DNA of 64,000 nt from CAWAND01 sp963807065 (GCA_963807065.1 CAWDZQ010000003.1:620001-684000), one strand, 5' to 3'. Shown: positions 51,424 through 61,462, counted from the first letter of the stretch. The notes: generated from the sequence alone by a model not told the origin. Translations and numbers: made by a program.

Positions 51424-52994
51424 GGCTGCTGGACCCCTTCCTTGACCCGCAGGGTGTAAAGCGGTTGCCCAAAGGCGTCCTGCGACGTGCCCACCAGCGC
51501 CAGCCATGGGAGCATACCCGGATCCTCGTAGAGAGGATCCAGGCCGGGTGGATGATTGTGCTCAAGGACCACCCAGCGCACTCGAAAGTCCCGCACCACT
51601 CGCTCCAGCGCCTGAGTGTCACCATCCGGGATGACCACCGACGGATGGCCCGAGGCCAACCAAAAGGCGGGGGGATTGTTAACGGCGACCACGTCTTGTT
51701 CGCCCCCTCCAGTTTCAATGGGGCCGGATGCCACGTTGTAAGCCATGGACGCTTCTCCCCACCCCTGCCCGTGCTGTGCCGGAAGGGCCAGCCTGGTGGC
51801 CAGGAGGTAGAAAGTTGCCACCCCGGCGACAATCAGAGTCCCGATTCCCAACCGTCTGGTGGCCTCCACCGGGTCCCAGCCCCGGAGGCGGTGGAGCCAA
51901 TCAACCGCCCCCTCCAACCCGAAGGGCGTCAGCGCCCACAGCAGAGGCATGGCAGCTGTTGAGGAGTGAAAGAACCCACCTCGTGATCCAGGAAAGGGGA
52001 AAACAACGCTCATCAGGGCGAACTCGGAGAGCAGATAGGCTGCCAGGACGCCAATGGCTCGCCAGCGGCGTTTCCGCCACAGCCCAATGCCCATGAGGAC
52101 GGTTAGGAAGACCAGGCCATTAACCAAAAGCAGACTGGTCAAATTGGTCCCGGCGGCGGATAGCCTGGCCTGAAAGATCTGACCGATGCCCGAATCGAGC
52201 CAGTTCGAGAAGGTGAGTTGATCTGCCGGGTAGGCGAAGAGCTGATTGTAATTTGTCAGCCAGGCGGCCTTCAGCCCCCCTGGGGAGAGCGGTCCTCCGG
52301 TGACCTGCCACATGCGGACAAACCAGGCCCCCATCACCACCAAGTAACCCCCAACCAGGGCCAGCAGGCCCAAAGGGCGCCGTGGGCGAGACAACCCCCA
52401 GGTGCCAACCGCCAGCAGCAGCAGAATCACCCCATCCACGCGCGCCAAGTGCCCCAAGCCGGCCAGTGCGCCCGCCATCAGCCAGATCCGGGCATCCGCC
52501 TGCGGGGCATCGGCCATCAACCAAAGAGCCAGGCCCCCAATCACGGCGAACGAGGCGAAGGCGTCCGTGGTGACGAAGAACGGCAGGTAGAACCCTGACA
52601 AGACTGCCAGCCCTCCGGCCAGCACGGCTTGGACCGGCCTAGCGCCGAGCTTCTGTGCCATCCAGGCCGACATCAACGGCAGCGCTGCCGTGAACGCCAG
52701 CGAGGGAACCTGGGCCGCCATGAACGAGCCCCCGAACACCAGCATGGATGCAGCCGAAAGAAACGTCGTCAAGGGCATCCAGTACAAGTGGGCAGGCTGC
52801 GGGAGATTCAGGGCACCACCCGCCAGATAGTTCCAGGTGAAAGGCACCTGTAATCCGCCGCCCGAGGCCAGAATTCTGGCGGTGGCAAAGTAGTAATCAG
52901 CGTCCATGTACCCGGGCGAGCGGACCCAGATGGCAGCCACGGCCGCCATGGCCAATCCCCCCGCCAATAGGGCCGAGTAATGCCAGCGGGACAT
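51420..52994 (-). CDS. polytopic membrane glycosyltransferase-like protein
   Basis: A 524-residue membrane protein with about ten hydrophobic helices and a C-terminal soluble domain (DVVAVNNPPAFWLASGHPSVVIPDGD). The first loop contains YMDADYYFATARILASGGG, an acidic GT-C-like site. The ATG at 52994 overlaps the preceding stop (TGATG), while an in-frame start at 53078 would lie inside that gene. The 3' end overlaps the next gene by four bases, so the three minus-strand genes are translationally coupled. Function by fold class only. Confidence 0.8.
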   Translation of the reverse strand: MSRWHYSALLAGGLAMAAVAAIWVRSPGYMDADYYFATARILASGGGLQVPFTWNYLAGGALNLPQPAHLYWMPLTTFLSAASMLVFGGSFMAAQVPSLAFTAALPLMSAWMAQKLGARPVQAVLAGGLAVLSGFYLPFFVTTDAFASFAVIGGLALWLMADAPQADARIWLMAGALAGLGHLARVDGVILLLLAVGTWGLSRPRRPLGLLALVGGYLVVMGAWFVRMWQVTGGPLSPGGLKAAWLTNYNQLFAYPADQLTFSNWLDSGIGQIFQARLSAAGTNLTSLLLVNGLVFLTVLMGIGLWRKRRWRAIGVLAAYLLSEFALMSVVFPFPGSRGGFFHSSTAAMPLLWALTPFGLEGAVDWLHRLRGWDPVEATRRLGIGTLIVAGVATFYLLATRLALPAQHGQGWGEASMAYNVASGPIETGGGEQDVVAVNNPPAFWLASGHPSVVIPDGDTQALERVVRDFRVRWVVLEHNHPPGLDPLYEDPGMLPWLALVGTSQDAFGQPLYTLRVKEGVQQP

Positions 52995-54982
52995 CACGGT
53001 AGCGCGTACAGAATGTAGGCGTCGCCAAAGCGCTCGACGGGGCGCATCTGGTTGAGAAGCTGGTCGAGAGCCGTCCAATCCTCGGCGGTGAATCGGGGGT
53101 CCTCATCGCGCACGAACGCCATGCCGGGGCGGTTGAGCAAGACATACCCTCGGCCATCCGCGTGCCAGCGCTGGAGGATGGCTTGGTCGTCGAGGCCGGC
53201 CCGCCTCAGCGTGTACCATCGGTCGATCCAGGCGTCGGAGATGCACTGAGGCTGGCAGTAGTAACCTCGAGGCTCCCACAACATCACCACCGAGCCCATG
53301 CCGCCCAACCCGCGCACCGCCGCCATGGCCGGCGCGTAGGGTCCAGTCCGGCGAGTGAGTGTCTGTTCCCGGCTCTCCAGCCCGAGCGCGGGCAGCAACG
53401 GGTTGTCCTTGGCAAAGGTGCCAACGGCCGCCACCATGGCGAAGAACAAGGTCATGAGCACCAGGGCCTGAGTCAGGCGCCCAAGCCTGACCGATTGCAG
53501 TTGAACCAATTCGAGGTTGGCGTAGCCCAGCCCAGCCAATGCCGCCCAAGCCGGAAAGATCACCATGTACAACCGTGACTGCCCCAGCAACTCCGAAGCC
53601 AAGTTGGCCCCACCCCACACAAGGCAACCCGACACCATGAACGTCACCAATAGGCCCGACAGACCCTTACGATGGATCGGTCCGGCCAATACGGCCAGCG
53701 ACAGCCCAAAAAGCAGCGGGCCTATGCTGGCGGCGTAGCCCGGGGCGCCTTCGGCTCCGTAGAGTGTGGCAAACAGCGGGATCAACGGCCCGACGGGCCT
53801 AAACCCGGCCGAACTAGCGGCAGAGAAGAAGGCCTGCTGCACGCCGCTCACCCATGGATTGGCTCCGATGTACGGATAAAGCGGAGCGCCGGTGGCGATC
53901 AAGTTCTTGAGCGGCCAAGCGGCAAAGGCCAGCACGGCTGCCCCAACAAGCCCCAGGGTCGCCCGTCGCCGCTTCGTACCGTCGCCGTTGATCCAGATGA
54001 CCACCAGGCCGGCGATGAGCCCAATTCCAGCCGTGTACTTGGTCCCGGCGGCAAATCCGGCCAGCGCACCCGCCCAAATGGCGTAACGCAGCCGCCCTTC
54101 GCGCAGCCACACGTCCAAGCACGCCACCAGCGCCAGACCAAAAAGGGCGGCAAACCAATCGACGTAGCCCCAGGCGATGGACGACCACAGTGTCTCGCCG
54201 ACCATCAGGCTGGCAACCGCCACCCAAGCCCCGCGCGAAACATGACGCGCCACCAGACCGAAGACTCCCATCAGGGTCATGGCACCGACCAACACGCCGA
54301 GCACCGCGGCCGCGCTGGCGCCGGCCAATGACATGGCCCAAGCATTGCTCATCTCGACCAACAGCGGGCTGCCCCAGAAGGGATTGGACGGGTCGAAGAC
54401 GAATCGCCCTGCCTCCAGGAAAGCCTGTGGCAGGGCGAGATGGTAGACCAGGGCATCGTAATGGACGGGCGGGCCGAGCGCTTCGAGCAGATCGCCGGCC
54501 AAAAGTGCCGCCACAACCACCGCCAGCGCCGCCTCGAAACCGCCGCGGGGCTGGAGCTCGCGCCATCCCGATCTCAGCATGCGGAGCCAAACCAGAGCCG
54601 AACGCCTGAGCGCAGCCAGTCCGGCCCCGAGGACGAGCCATGAGAGCCAGCCCATAAACCCGACCCCGGCGCCAATGAGCATCCAAAGGATGCCAACCAG
54701 GCCAAGCCCCGCTGCGGCGTAGATCGCTGCTTGTGCCGACGCTGACAAGGGGAGTGGTCCGATGAGCTTCTCGCCAACCGCCCCCGACAAGGTGAGGATC
54801 GCCCCCGCCACGCAGATCCGCAGGGCATCCTGCAGAAGGGTCAGGGCCAAGGGGCTGTCGAAGGGTTTGTGAATCACATAATAGGCCGCCACCAGCACGA
54901 AGAGCACGCCGAAGGCGGCCAAGGCGCGCCAACGCCGCACAACCTGGCCTGCGTCACTTCCTCGGCTATTCTCTGTGGTCAC
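52994..54982 (-). CDS. large polytopic membrane protein, GT-C-like
   Basis: A 662-residue membrane protein with roughly 13 hydrophobic segments. PPVHYDALVYHLALPQAFLEAGR resembles the first-loop substrate motif of a family often annotated as glycosyltransferase or 4-amino-4-deoxy-L-arabinose transferase-like; GTKYTAGIGLIAGLVV and the soluble C-terminus (WEPRGYYCQPQCISDAWIDRW) are further features. The GTG at 54982 is followed downstream by genes overlapping end to start. A perfect palindrome (site C) lies 40 bases upstream and may control it. Confidence 0.78.
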   Translation of the reverse strand: MTTENSRGSDAGQVVRRWRALAAFGVLFVLVAAYYVIHKPFDSPLALTLLQDALRICVAGAILTLSGAVGEKLIGPLPLSASAQAAIYAAAGLGLVGILWMLIGAGVGFMGWLSWLVLGAGLAALRRSALVWLRMLRSGWRELQPRGGFEAALAVVVAALLAGDLLEALGPPVHYDALVYHLALPQAFLEAGRFVFDPSNPFWGSPLLVEMSNAWAMSLAGASAAAVLGVLVGAMTLMGVFGLVARHVSRGAWVAVASLMVGETLWSSIAWGYVDWFAALFGLALVACLDVWLREGRLRYAIWAGALAGFAAGTKYTAGIGLIAGLVVIWINGDGTKRRRATLGLVGAAVLAFAAWPLKNLIATGAPLYPYIGANPWVSGVQQAFFSAASSAGFRPVGPLIPLFATLYGAEGAPGYAASIGPLLFGLSLAVLAGPIHRKGLSGLLVTFMVSGCLVWGGANLASELLGQSRLYMVIFPAWAALAGLGYANLELVQLQSVRLGRLTQALVLMTLFFAMVAAVGTFAKDNPLLPALGLESREQTLTRRTGPYAPAMAAVRGLGGMGSVVMLWEPRGYYCQPQCISDAWIDRWYTLRRAGLDDQAILQRWHADGRGYVLLNRPGMAFVRDEDPRFTAEDWTALDQLLNQMRPVERFGDAYILYALP

Positions 54983-55020
54983 GCGAGACGCCGCCTAGTG
55001 TCGGCTGGGTTCGCCGGTCC

Positions 55021-55042
55021 GATTGTGACATTATTCACAATC
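55021..55042. promoter_or_regulatory. palindromic operator candidate (Rex/CRP-like), site C
   Basis: GATTGTGA-N6-TCACAATC with perfect 8-base arms, the best of the four sites. It covers the stop codon (55035-55037) of the GT87-like gene and lies upstream of the 54982 gene. Confidence 0.55.
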
Positions 55043-56292
55043 CCGTCAGGGGTTCTCCCTCACCGATGCGGAACACATTGGCCCGGGTCGCCCACCACCT
55101 CACCCACCACAGGCCGACGAACATCAACAGAGGCAACGGAACGAGCATCAGCAGGCTCTCCTGGTTGCCCTGGACGGTATTAAGGAACAAGAGCCAGGGT
55201 CCCACGGCCAGCGTCACCACGATGGCGCCAACCACCAGCCTGCCGGCCAGGTGCCAACGCTGGAGGCATACGCTGAAGATGAGCAGCATTCCGGGCATGA
55301 ACACCAGGTAGTTGGTGCTTGCCGTCCGAAACACCACCAGCTGGGTGACGACCAGAAGTCATGGCCGCCGTCCACTGGAACCAGGCATCGTGCTTGCCCC
55401 TGGCAAGAACCCATTCCCAAAGCAGGTAAAAGCCCGCCAGCGCAGAAAGGATGCCCGTCAACCAACCCGAGCCCGCCGGGAAGATGCCCGCCAAAAGCGA
55501 GAGGGGCGATGCGGAGACCGTGGCCGTGTAGGTCGGGTAGCTGATGACTTCCCTCAACCACTGGATGGGCCAGTTGGGCATTAGGAGGATGAAGCCTCCG
55601 AACAGGGCAACCGTCGAGCCGAGAGTCCAGGTGACCAGTGATGTCCTTCGCCGCGAGACGGCCCAAATCAGAATGAAGGGAACCAGAAGCACTGAGATCT
55701 GCGGCTTGAGGAGCGAGAGCGACGCAAGCATCCCGGCCACGGCGTCCAACTCGTGTTGGATGGCCAGGAGGGCACCTGCGACGAGGACGGCCTCAATCAC
55801 GGCGAACTGCCCCAACACCACCGCCCGAAACCCGTGATACCAGGCGATCGAAAACAACATCAATAAGCCGAATGCGAAGGGGGCGGGACGCCACTTAGTC
55901 AGTCTGATGCTCAAGAGCATCAACGCCAACAGGCAGACTTCCAGCAGAGTCATCCATAGCGCCCTCGCCAGCACAAAGGGCAAGACTGAGAAGGGAAGAA
56001 TGAATAGGGTGATCGGAAGTGGATAAGCAAAAAGGGCCTGGTCTTCGCCGGATGCGAGATCCGCCGGACGACCGTAGATGATCTGCTGGGCCTGCTGCGA
56101 TATGCTCGGGTCGTAGGGACTAACTCCCTGAGTGACCCACATCCGCGTTCCCAACCAACGCGGAAGAAAATCGTTACCCCCGGGTGCCTGCTCCGCAAAC
56201 CCAAGGTTGCCGTAGGTTAGTGCTACCAGCATGATGCCGAAAAGCGAGACGAACAGGGTCTGCCAGGCACGGGAGCTGCGGGGCGGCCTCAT
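55035..56292 (-). CDS. GT87-like (DUF2029) membrane glycosyltransferase (frameshifted)
   Basis: Polytopic protein of about 418 residues. The first loop GGNDFLPRWLGTRMWVTQGVSPYDP and the later SLLKPQISVLLVPFILIWAV are typical of the GT87/DUF2029 mannosyltransferase-like family. The frame is interrupted at 55356-55357: removing one T from GACTTCTGG restores AMTLLVVTQLVVFRTASTNYL, after which the rest runs to 55035. The start ATG 56292 has no strong RBS. It is divergent from the plus-strand GT87-like gene. Confidence 0.82.
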
Positions 56293-56579
56293 TGGGATGG
56301 GATGCTCGCTGCTGTCATAGACCAGCCCTCGCTTGGCGAGGCGAGTCTAAAACGTCCTTCGCCTCTCGAGATGTGACTTGCATAGCCGCCCGGAGATGTT
56401 AGCATATCCAGGCCAATCTGCAAGGAGGCGCCATCATCGAGTCCGCTTCGCCCTCCAACGGGGAAAACCCCCATCCCACGACATCGATCCCCGCCGCATC
56501 CAGCCGGTCGGCGCCGGTCGCGGCCTGGTATGGCCCGACATGGTCTGATGTCTATGCGCAGATTCGCGCCCGGCCCTGG

Positions 56580-57389
56580 TTGGCGCCGCTCCTGGGCCTG
56601 ACCCTGGTCGGACTGATTGCCGCCAGCGCCCTATACCTCCCCCGGGGGGTGGATTGGTCATTCGCCTTCCGTCCCGCCAGCTTGGCCCTACTCTCCGGAC
56701 GCTCTCCTTACACTGTGGCCGCCTTCTTGAACCCGCCATGGACTTTGCTACCGCTCCTCCCTTTGGCCATCCTGCCCGAAGCCATTGGCCGCGGGATCAT
56801 GGCCGTGGCCGGTGTGCTGTGCTTCGGGTTCATTGGGATCCGCCTTGGCGCACGGCCCCTTACCCTGGTCTTGTTCCTGCTGTCGCCGCCGGTGCTCCAT
56901 TCGACGCTAAACGGCAATCTGGATTGGCTCGCTTTGCTCGGCGTGGTGATGCCCCCCAGAGTGGGCCTGCTGTTTTTGGCCACTAAGCCTCAGATCGGGA
57001 TCGGTGTGATCGCTTACCAGCTGCTGGAATCGTGGCGGGCCGGCGGAGGTCGGCGGCTCTTCGCCGACTTCTGGCCCCTAGCGGTGCTGAGCCTGGGCTC
57101 TTTCGCCCTTTTCGGTCTCTGGCCTTTGCGTTTCGATGAGATGGTGGGCCTGTGGTGGAACGCCAGCTTGTGGCCGGCATCCATCCCCTTCGGATTGGCC
57201 TTTCTGGCGGCGGCTTACTCCCGACGCCGGGTGCGGCCCGCATTGATTGCCTCCCCGCTGCTCTCACCGTACGTGCTCCTGCATTCTTGGGTCGGCGCTG
57301 TGGCAGCCACACTGGAATCCCTCCCGGTCGCCGCAGCGACGGTGCTCGGATTGTGGCTCCTTGTGGCCATCCGGATTCTGGGATCATGA
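56580..57389 (+). CDS. GT87-like membrane protein
   Basis: A short polytopic protein of at least 269 residues with about eight hydrophobic segments. LALLSGRSPYTVAAFLNPPWTLLPLLPLAILP and ATKPQIGIGVIAYQLLES are GT87/DUF2029 features. The start is uncertain. TTG 56580 opens the listed frame, but the frame continues upstream without stops to a good AAGGAGG at 56422-56428, after which the only candidates are ATC codons at 56433 and 56436. The 49-residue extension is Pro/Ser-rich. The next gene is 64 bases downstream and similar. Confidence 0.72.
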   Translation: MAPLLGLTLVGLIAASALYLPRGVDWSFAFRPASLALLSGRSPYTVAAFLNPPWTLLPLLPLAILPEAIGRGIMAVAGVLCFGFIGIRLGARPLTLVLFLLSPPVLHSTLNGNLDWLALLGVVMPPRVGLLFLATKPQIGIGVIAYQLLESWRAGGGRRLFADFWPLAVLSLGSFALFGLWPLRFDEMVGLWWNASLWPASIPFGLAFLAAAYSRRRVRPALIASPLLSPYVLLHSWVGAVAATLESLPVAAATVLGLWLLVAIRILGS

Positions 57390-57453
57390 CCCCCGTCCAT
57401 CGACAATTCGGCAGCCGGCTGCCCCCGCCAGTCACCCTGATTTGGGCGGAAGG

Positions 57454-58320
57454 ATGAAACTCCTCCGAGACATTTCAAGTGAACTCCCTGCGTGGTCCGG
57501 CGTAGCCATGTGGGTCGTCCTGGCCCTGTTGGTCACACTCGGCTTTGCCTTGATCCCCATGGCCGGAGGCGACGATTGGGAAACCTTCCACGGCGCCGCC
57601 CAGCGAATTCTGGCGGGTGCCCCGCTATACGGCGAACGGGTCACCAACAGCTACTACTCCAACCCGCCATGGGTAGCAGCCCTCCTCCTGCCCCTGGCGG
57701 TCTTCCCTGTCAAATGGGGCTGGGCCGCCCTCAGCAGCCTCAACTTGATCGCCCTGCTCTTCCTCACACGCCGCTGGAACCACGGCCTAGTTAAGCCCTT
57801 GCTGGTGCTCACTTCTCCAGCAGCTTTTTACATCCTCCTTCACGGGCAAATCGAGCCCCTTATCCTGGCCCTGCTCTTTCTTCCCAAGACCTGGTGGCCG
57901 CTGGCGGCTCTGAGCAAACCCCAGATCGGCCTGGGGATGCTCTTCGGCGTGCCGCGTTCAATGATCTTGCGTGCCGCAGCCCTGGCTGCCGGCGTCTTGG
58001 TCCTTAGCCTGCTGCTGTTCGGAAACTGGCCGGCGGCCCTGCTCAACCAGCCATCTCCGTTCGTGGGGGCCGCCCACAATCTCTGGCTCGGACTTTGGCC
58101 GTTCCAGGTGCCGGCAGCTTTGATCCTGATTTTGCTTGGAATCCGCCGGGCCGACGATCGACTGCTCGTGAGTGCCGGCCCCTTCGCCTCCCCCTACGCG
58201 ACCACATCGAGCTTGATCGGCCCTTGGATGGCAGTCATTTCGTTCTTGAAAGACTGGGAAGCGGCCCTGGTTTGGGCGGCCTGGTGGGGGGCGACGGCCT
58301 ACCGACTGTTCGGGGGATGA
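57454..58320 (+). CDS. GT87-like membrane protein, second copy
   Basis: A 288-residue polytopic protein paralogous to the preceding one: GAAQRILAGAPLYGERVTNSYYSNPPWVAALLLPLAVFP aligns with its NPPWTLLPLLPLAILP, and ALSKPQIGLGMLFGV with its KPQIGIG. ATG 57454 has GGAAGG directly upstream; the frame extends back into the previous gene but without similarity. The stop overlaps the convergent minus-strand gene by 22 bases. Confidence 0.8.
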   Translation: MKLLRDISSELPAWSGVAMWVVLALLVTLGFALIPMAGGDDWETFHGAAQRILAGAPLYGERVTNSYYSNPPWVAALLLPLAVFPVKWGWAALSSLNLIALLFLTRRWNHGLVKPLLVLTSPAAFYILLHGQIEPLILALLFLPKTWWPLAALSKPQIGLGMLFGVPRSMILRAAALAAGVLVLSLLLFGNWPAALLNQPSPFVGAAHNLWLGLWPFQVPAALILILLGIRRADDRLLVSAGPFASPYATTSSLIGPWMAVISFLKDWEAALVWAAWWGATAYRLFGG

Positions 58321-59816
58321 ACTAACATCTGGACCACCTGGGATTCGCCCGCCGAATCTGGCGGGACCAGGACAACTGCCAGGGCATCCTGATAGAGCAC
58401 CCGCCATCCGACAGACTGGAGGACCGAGGCCAGAGGCGCCTCGGGCTCGATTAAGACCAATCGGATCCCCCATTTTTGGAACAACGCCTGCCAACTCGGC
58501 TGGCCCGACCAGGCTGTCAGGTACGAGCGCAGCAGTTCATCGTCGAAGAGGTCCGTCCTTCCATCCACAAAACTCGGATAGTCCGGATACAAGCGCCACA
58601 GCACGTACCCGCCCCAGTTGTACGAATTGAACAAGGGCCCCCGCGGCTGCTGCGACTGTATGAAGTCAACCGCGGCCACCGGCATGTCCTTCTGGATTGC
58701 CATGCGATTGACCGAGTCGGGCAGTTGGCTGGCGATACGGGCCAAGGCGGCCACGGCCACCAGAACCCCGATGGTCACATTGAACAACCGCGCCAGCCTC
58801 TCCGGCGCCTGGCGGCGGTCCTTCAACCTGGTCCGGATCGGTTCCAGGCTAGCGTCGAGATGACGGGCGAGGATTGGTGCGGCCACGATGGCGAACAGCC
58901 CGATGTTGCGGGCTGCGTCGAAACCCAAGTAGGCAAAACCTACCAGCAGGAGCAGCTCGGTTGCGCCCTTCCGGCGGCTCGAAACGGCCAGGACAAACAT
59001 CAGCAAGAGGATCATCCACAGAAACGGCTGCATCTGAAGTTGATGGAAGTCGGGGCTCTGCCATTCCTGGATGTAATCTCGCAGCACGCTGATCGATACC
59101 GTTTGGAGGGGGTACAGCAGCATACGAGGACCGACCGGGTTGAGCGACACAGCCAGCACCGACAACCCCCCTCCCATCAGCCAATTCGTGATCACGCCGC
59201 GCCGATCTGTCCACACCTCGGCGCGCGTGCTGCCTCGCAAGGGCGCCAGGCCAATCTCCAGCAGTTCACCTCCGACATACGTGCCTATCAACAGCAAGCC
59301 TATGCCGAAGCCGCCATGCAGGTTGACCCATAGGATCATCCCCAGCGGCAGCAGCCACCAGGCGCGGGACCGGCGGCGCCTCTGCAGCTCCAGCACCGCC
59401 ACGAAGGCACCCGTTAGGGCCAGGCTGAAAATCTGCGGTCTCGCCGACCAGAACACCCCAGATGCCGAAGCCGCCAGGATCAGGACGAAGCCGCGCACGA
59501 GCTGACCCGACTGCAGCACCGGCCAAAGGCAAAGGAAGCCCAACAGCACCATGCAGCCTGTAAGCAGGTCAAGGCCGGCGAAACCCAGGGCGCGAAAATC
59601 GCTCACAAGCGCGATCTCGGCCAGCCAGCCTGGATAAAGCCATGGCTGGCCCTGGCGCGTCAGAGAGAAGGGGTCTACCGTCAGCCAGCGCCCGTGCTCG
59701 AGCATCCACGCCCCGGCGCGCAGGTGCCACCACGTGTCGCTGTCTACGGATGTGCGGACCGCCATGGCCAGTATCGCCATGCCCGTGACGGCCAGCACCA
59801 GGCGGCGAAAGCTCAT
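58299..59816 (-). CDS. polytopic membrane protein, GT-C-like
   Basis: A 505-residue protein with about nine hydrophobic segments and a soluble C-terminal region. The N-terminal SDTWWHLRAGAWMLEHGRWLTVDPFSLTRQGQPWLYPGWLAEI is characteristic of a family of uncharacterised bacterial membrane proteins related to GT-C enzymes. The C-terminal part includes FNSYNWGGYVLWRLYPDYPSFVDGRTDLF. Its ATG overlaps the stop of the preceding minus-strand gene (ATGA). Confidence 0.78.
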   Translation of the reverse strand: MSFRRLVLAVTGMAILAMAVRTSVDSDTWWHLRAGAWMLEHGRWLTVDPFSLTRQGQPWLYPGWLAEIALVSDFRALGFAGLDLLTGCMVLLGFLCLWPVLQSGQLVRGFVLILAASASGVFWSARPQIFSLALTGAFVAVLELQRRRRSRAWWLLPLGMILWVNLHGGFGIGLLLIGTYVGGELLEIGLAPLRGSTRAEVWTDRRGVITNWLMGGGLSVLAVSLNPVGPRMLLYPLQTVSISVLRDYIQEWQSPDFHQLQMQPFLWMILLLMFVLAVSSRRKGATELLLLVGFAYLGFDAARNIGLFAIVAAPILARHLDASLEPIRTRLKDRRQAPERLARLFNVTIGVLVAVAALARIASQLPDSVNRMAIQKDMPVAAVDFIQSQQPRGPLFNSYNWGGYVLWRLYPDYPSFVDGRTDLFDDELLRSYLTAWSGQPSWQALFQKWGIRLVLIEPEAPLASVLQSVGWRVLYQDALAVVLVPPDSAGESQVVQMLVHPPNSR

Positions 59817-61462
59817 GGCGTCGGGCCCTTCGGAGCCAAATCATCGGCGGTTAACTTCACGGGTTGCGAGAGATCATAAAAGACATGGTACGGCCCAATC
59901 CATCGCTCGCTAAAGGTGACACCCCGGGTCTGGAGGGCGCTCGAAAGGGACTCATCCAGGCTGGGGTGATGGGTCGTGATGTAGGCCACGCTGGGGCTCT
60001 TCGCCACCAGTTGATCGTAAGGCGGGTAGCGGTCGTCTCTGGGCGTGTACCGAAAGTCTGGATGGTAAGGCAAGGTTGGGACGAAGACAAGCTGCTCATC
60101 GGAGACAAACGCCAGCGGGTAGGCGACCCAGTAGTTCGTGTAGCCGCGAGTCTCCCCATGGCTTTCGAGGAATTCAGCCAATGCCGGTAGGGATGAGGTA
60201 TCGATTTGCGCCACCGGGTCGAACGCCGTAGTGAGGCCGGGTGGCAGCGTCTCAGCAGCCTGGATCGTGCTGGCCAGGTTGAAGAGCAGCACGGCCGTCA
60301 GGGCTGCCACCGCCAGGACTGGCCCCTTCCCCTCCCGCAAACGTGCCACCCAGGCCCCGCCGAAAACAGACATGACGACGGCGACCGGCAGGAAATAGCG
60401 TCCGCTGGGATCGGCCCCGAACGGCGTGAGCACGAAGCCGGCCAACAACACGGCCGCCACGCCCGAAATGAGCCATCCCCCCGCTCCCTCTTCAGCCAAC
60501 CGAAATCGACGCAGGCCGGCAGAGGCGAGCGCGCCCAGCCAAAAGGCGATGGTCAAAGGGACGAATGGCCAAGCCAGCGTTTGCGTGGACCATGGTGGAC
60601 GAAGCCCCATCAACACGCTGGGTCCAAACAGCAGCAGATTGAGGCTGTGGCCGCCGATGGCTGTAAGCCAGCCCGCAGGGGAAGCGCCGGCGATGGCCGA
60701 GCCTCCCAGCTCGGATAACAGGGCTGTGACGCCGTGGGTGAGCGCCCACACCAACCAGGGGGCCGCTCCGATCAGTGCCCCGACCGTGGTTGAGAGAATC
60801 CCGGCCCACCGGCGGACTCGATTGGCATCCTGGAACAGGACGGCCACCATCAGCGGAAGGGTCGCCAGGCTGTAGACGAGCGTCAGGCCAAAGACCCACA
60901 ATCCAAGCCCGGACAACAGACCCCATGCGAACCACAACCAGCGCACGTCCGGCCGCGACCGGATAGCCAGTGCTGTCAGCAGGAGCAGGTTGCCCAAGAG
61001 CAAGGCCTCACCGTAGCCGCCGAGTGACACCGTGGTATACAGCGTCATGAGCACGGTCGGCACGGCCAATAGCATGGCGGCCGTCCAGGCTGCCCACCGC
61101 GAGCCGGTGGCGCGCTGGGCCACAAGATAGGTCGTGGTGACGGTAAGCAGGTAGAGGCCCGTTTGGACAGCCCGGATGACCCACACCTGGGCGCCCGCCA
61201 GGGCAAAGCCGCCGGCGATCAACCAGGCATCCAGGCTCCCCAAGTAGGCCTGGCCATAGAAGAACACGGGGCGCTCACCCTGCAAGATGTGGCGCGCCAT
61301 CAACCCAACCACGGCTTCATCGGCGTTGAAAGGAAAGACGCCCCGCGCCAGCAGCAGGAGCTTCAGGCCCAAAGCGACAAGCAGCGGAAGCGCCAACCCC
61401 AGGGGTCCCCCAAGGAAGCGAGTCCAGCCGCCCGCCGGCTCCTGGGTCTCCCCGGCCGACAT
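59813..61462 (-). CDS. GT39/ArnT-like membrane glycosyltransferase
   Basis: A 549-residue polytopic protein. The first loop has FPFNADEAVVGLMARHILQGERPVFFYGQAYLGSLDAW, where the Asp-Glu pair corresponds to the catalytic acidic site of GT39/GT83-type enzymes. Ten or more TM helices follow, then a soluble C-terminus (DSYWV-type region TRGYTNYWVAYPLAF). It is divergent from the gene at 61525 and translationally coupled to 58299-59816. Confidence 0.82.
   Translation of the reverse strand: MSAGETQEPAGGWTRFLGGPLGLALPLLVALGLKLLLLARGVFPFNADEAVVGLMARHILQGERPVFFYGQAYLGSLDAWLIAGGFALAGAQVWVIRAVQTGLYLLTVTTTYLVAQRATGSRWAAWTAAMLLAVPTVLMTLYTTVSLGGYGEALLLGNLLLLTALAIRSRPDVRWLWFAWGLLSGLGLWVFGLTLVYSLATLPLMVAVLFQDANRVRRWAGILSTTVGALIGAAPWLVWALTHGVTALLSELGGSAIAGASPAGWLTAIGGHSLNLLLFGPSVLMGLRPPWSTQTLAWPFVPLTIAFWLGALASAGLRRFRLAEEGAGGWLISGVAAVLLAGFVLTPFGADPSGRYFLPVAVVMSVFGGAWVARLREGKGPVLAVAALTAVLLFNLASTIQAAETLPPGLTTAFDPVAQIDTSSLPALAEFLESHGETRGYTNYWVAYPLAFVSDEQLVFVPTLPYHPDFRYTPRDDRYPPYDQLVAKSPSVAYITTHHPSLDESLSSALQTRGVTFSERWIGPYHVFYDLSQPVKLTADDLAPKGPTP

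Noticed and set aside
50693..51832. Minus-strand frame of 379 codons overlapping two glycosyltransferase genes
   Set aside because: Arg/Gly-rich shadow in a different frame on the same strand; the true frames have TM helices and GT-C motifs.
53814..54932. Minus-strand frame of 372 codons
   Set aside because: Out-of-frame shadow of the 662-residue membrane protein.
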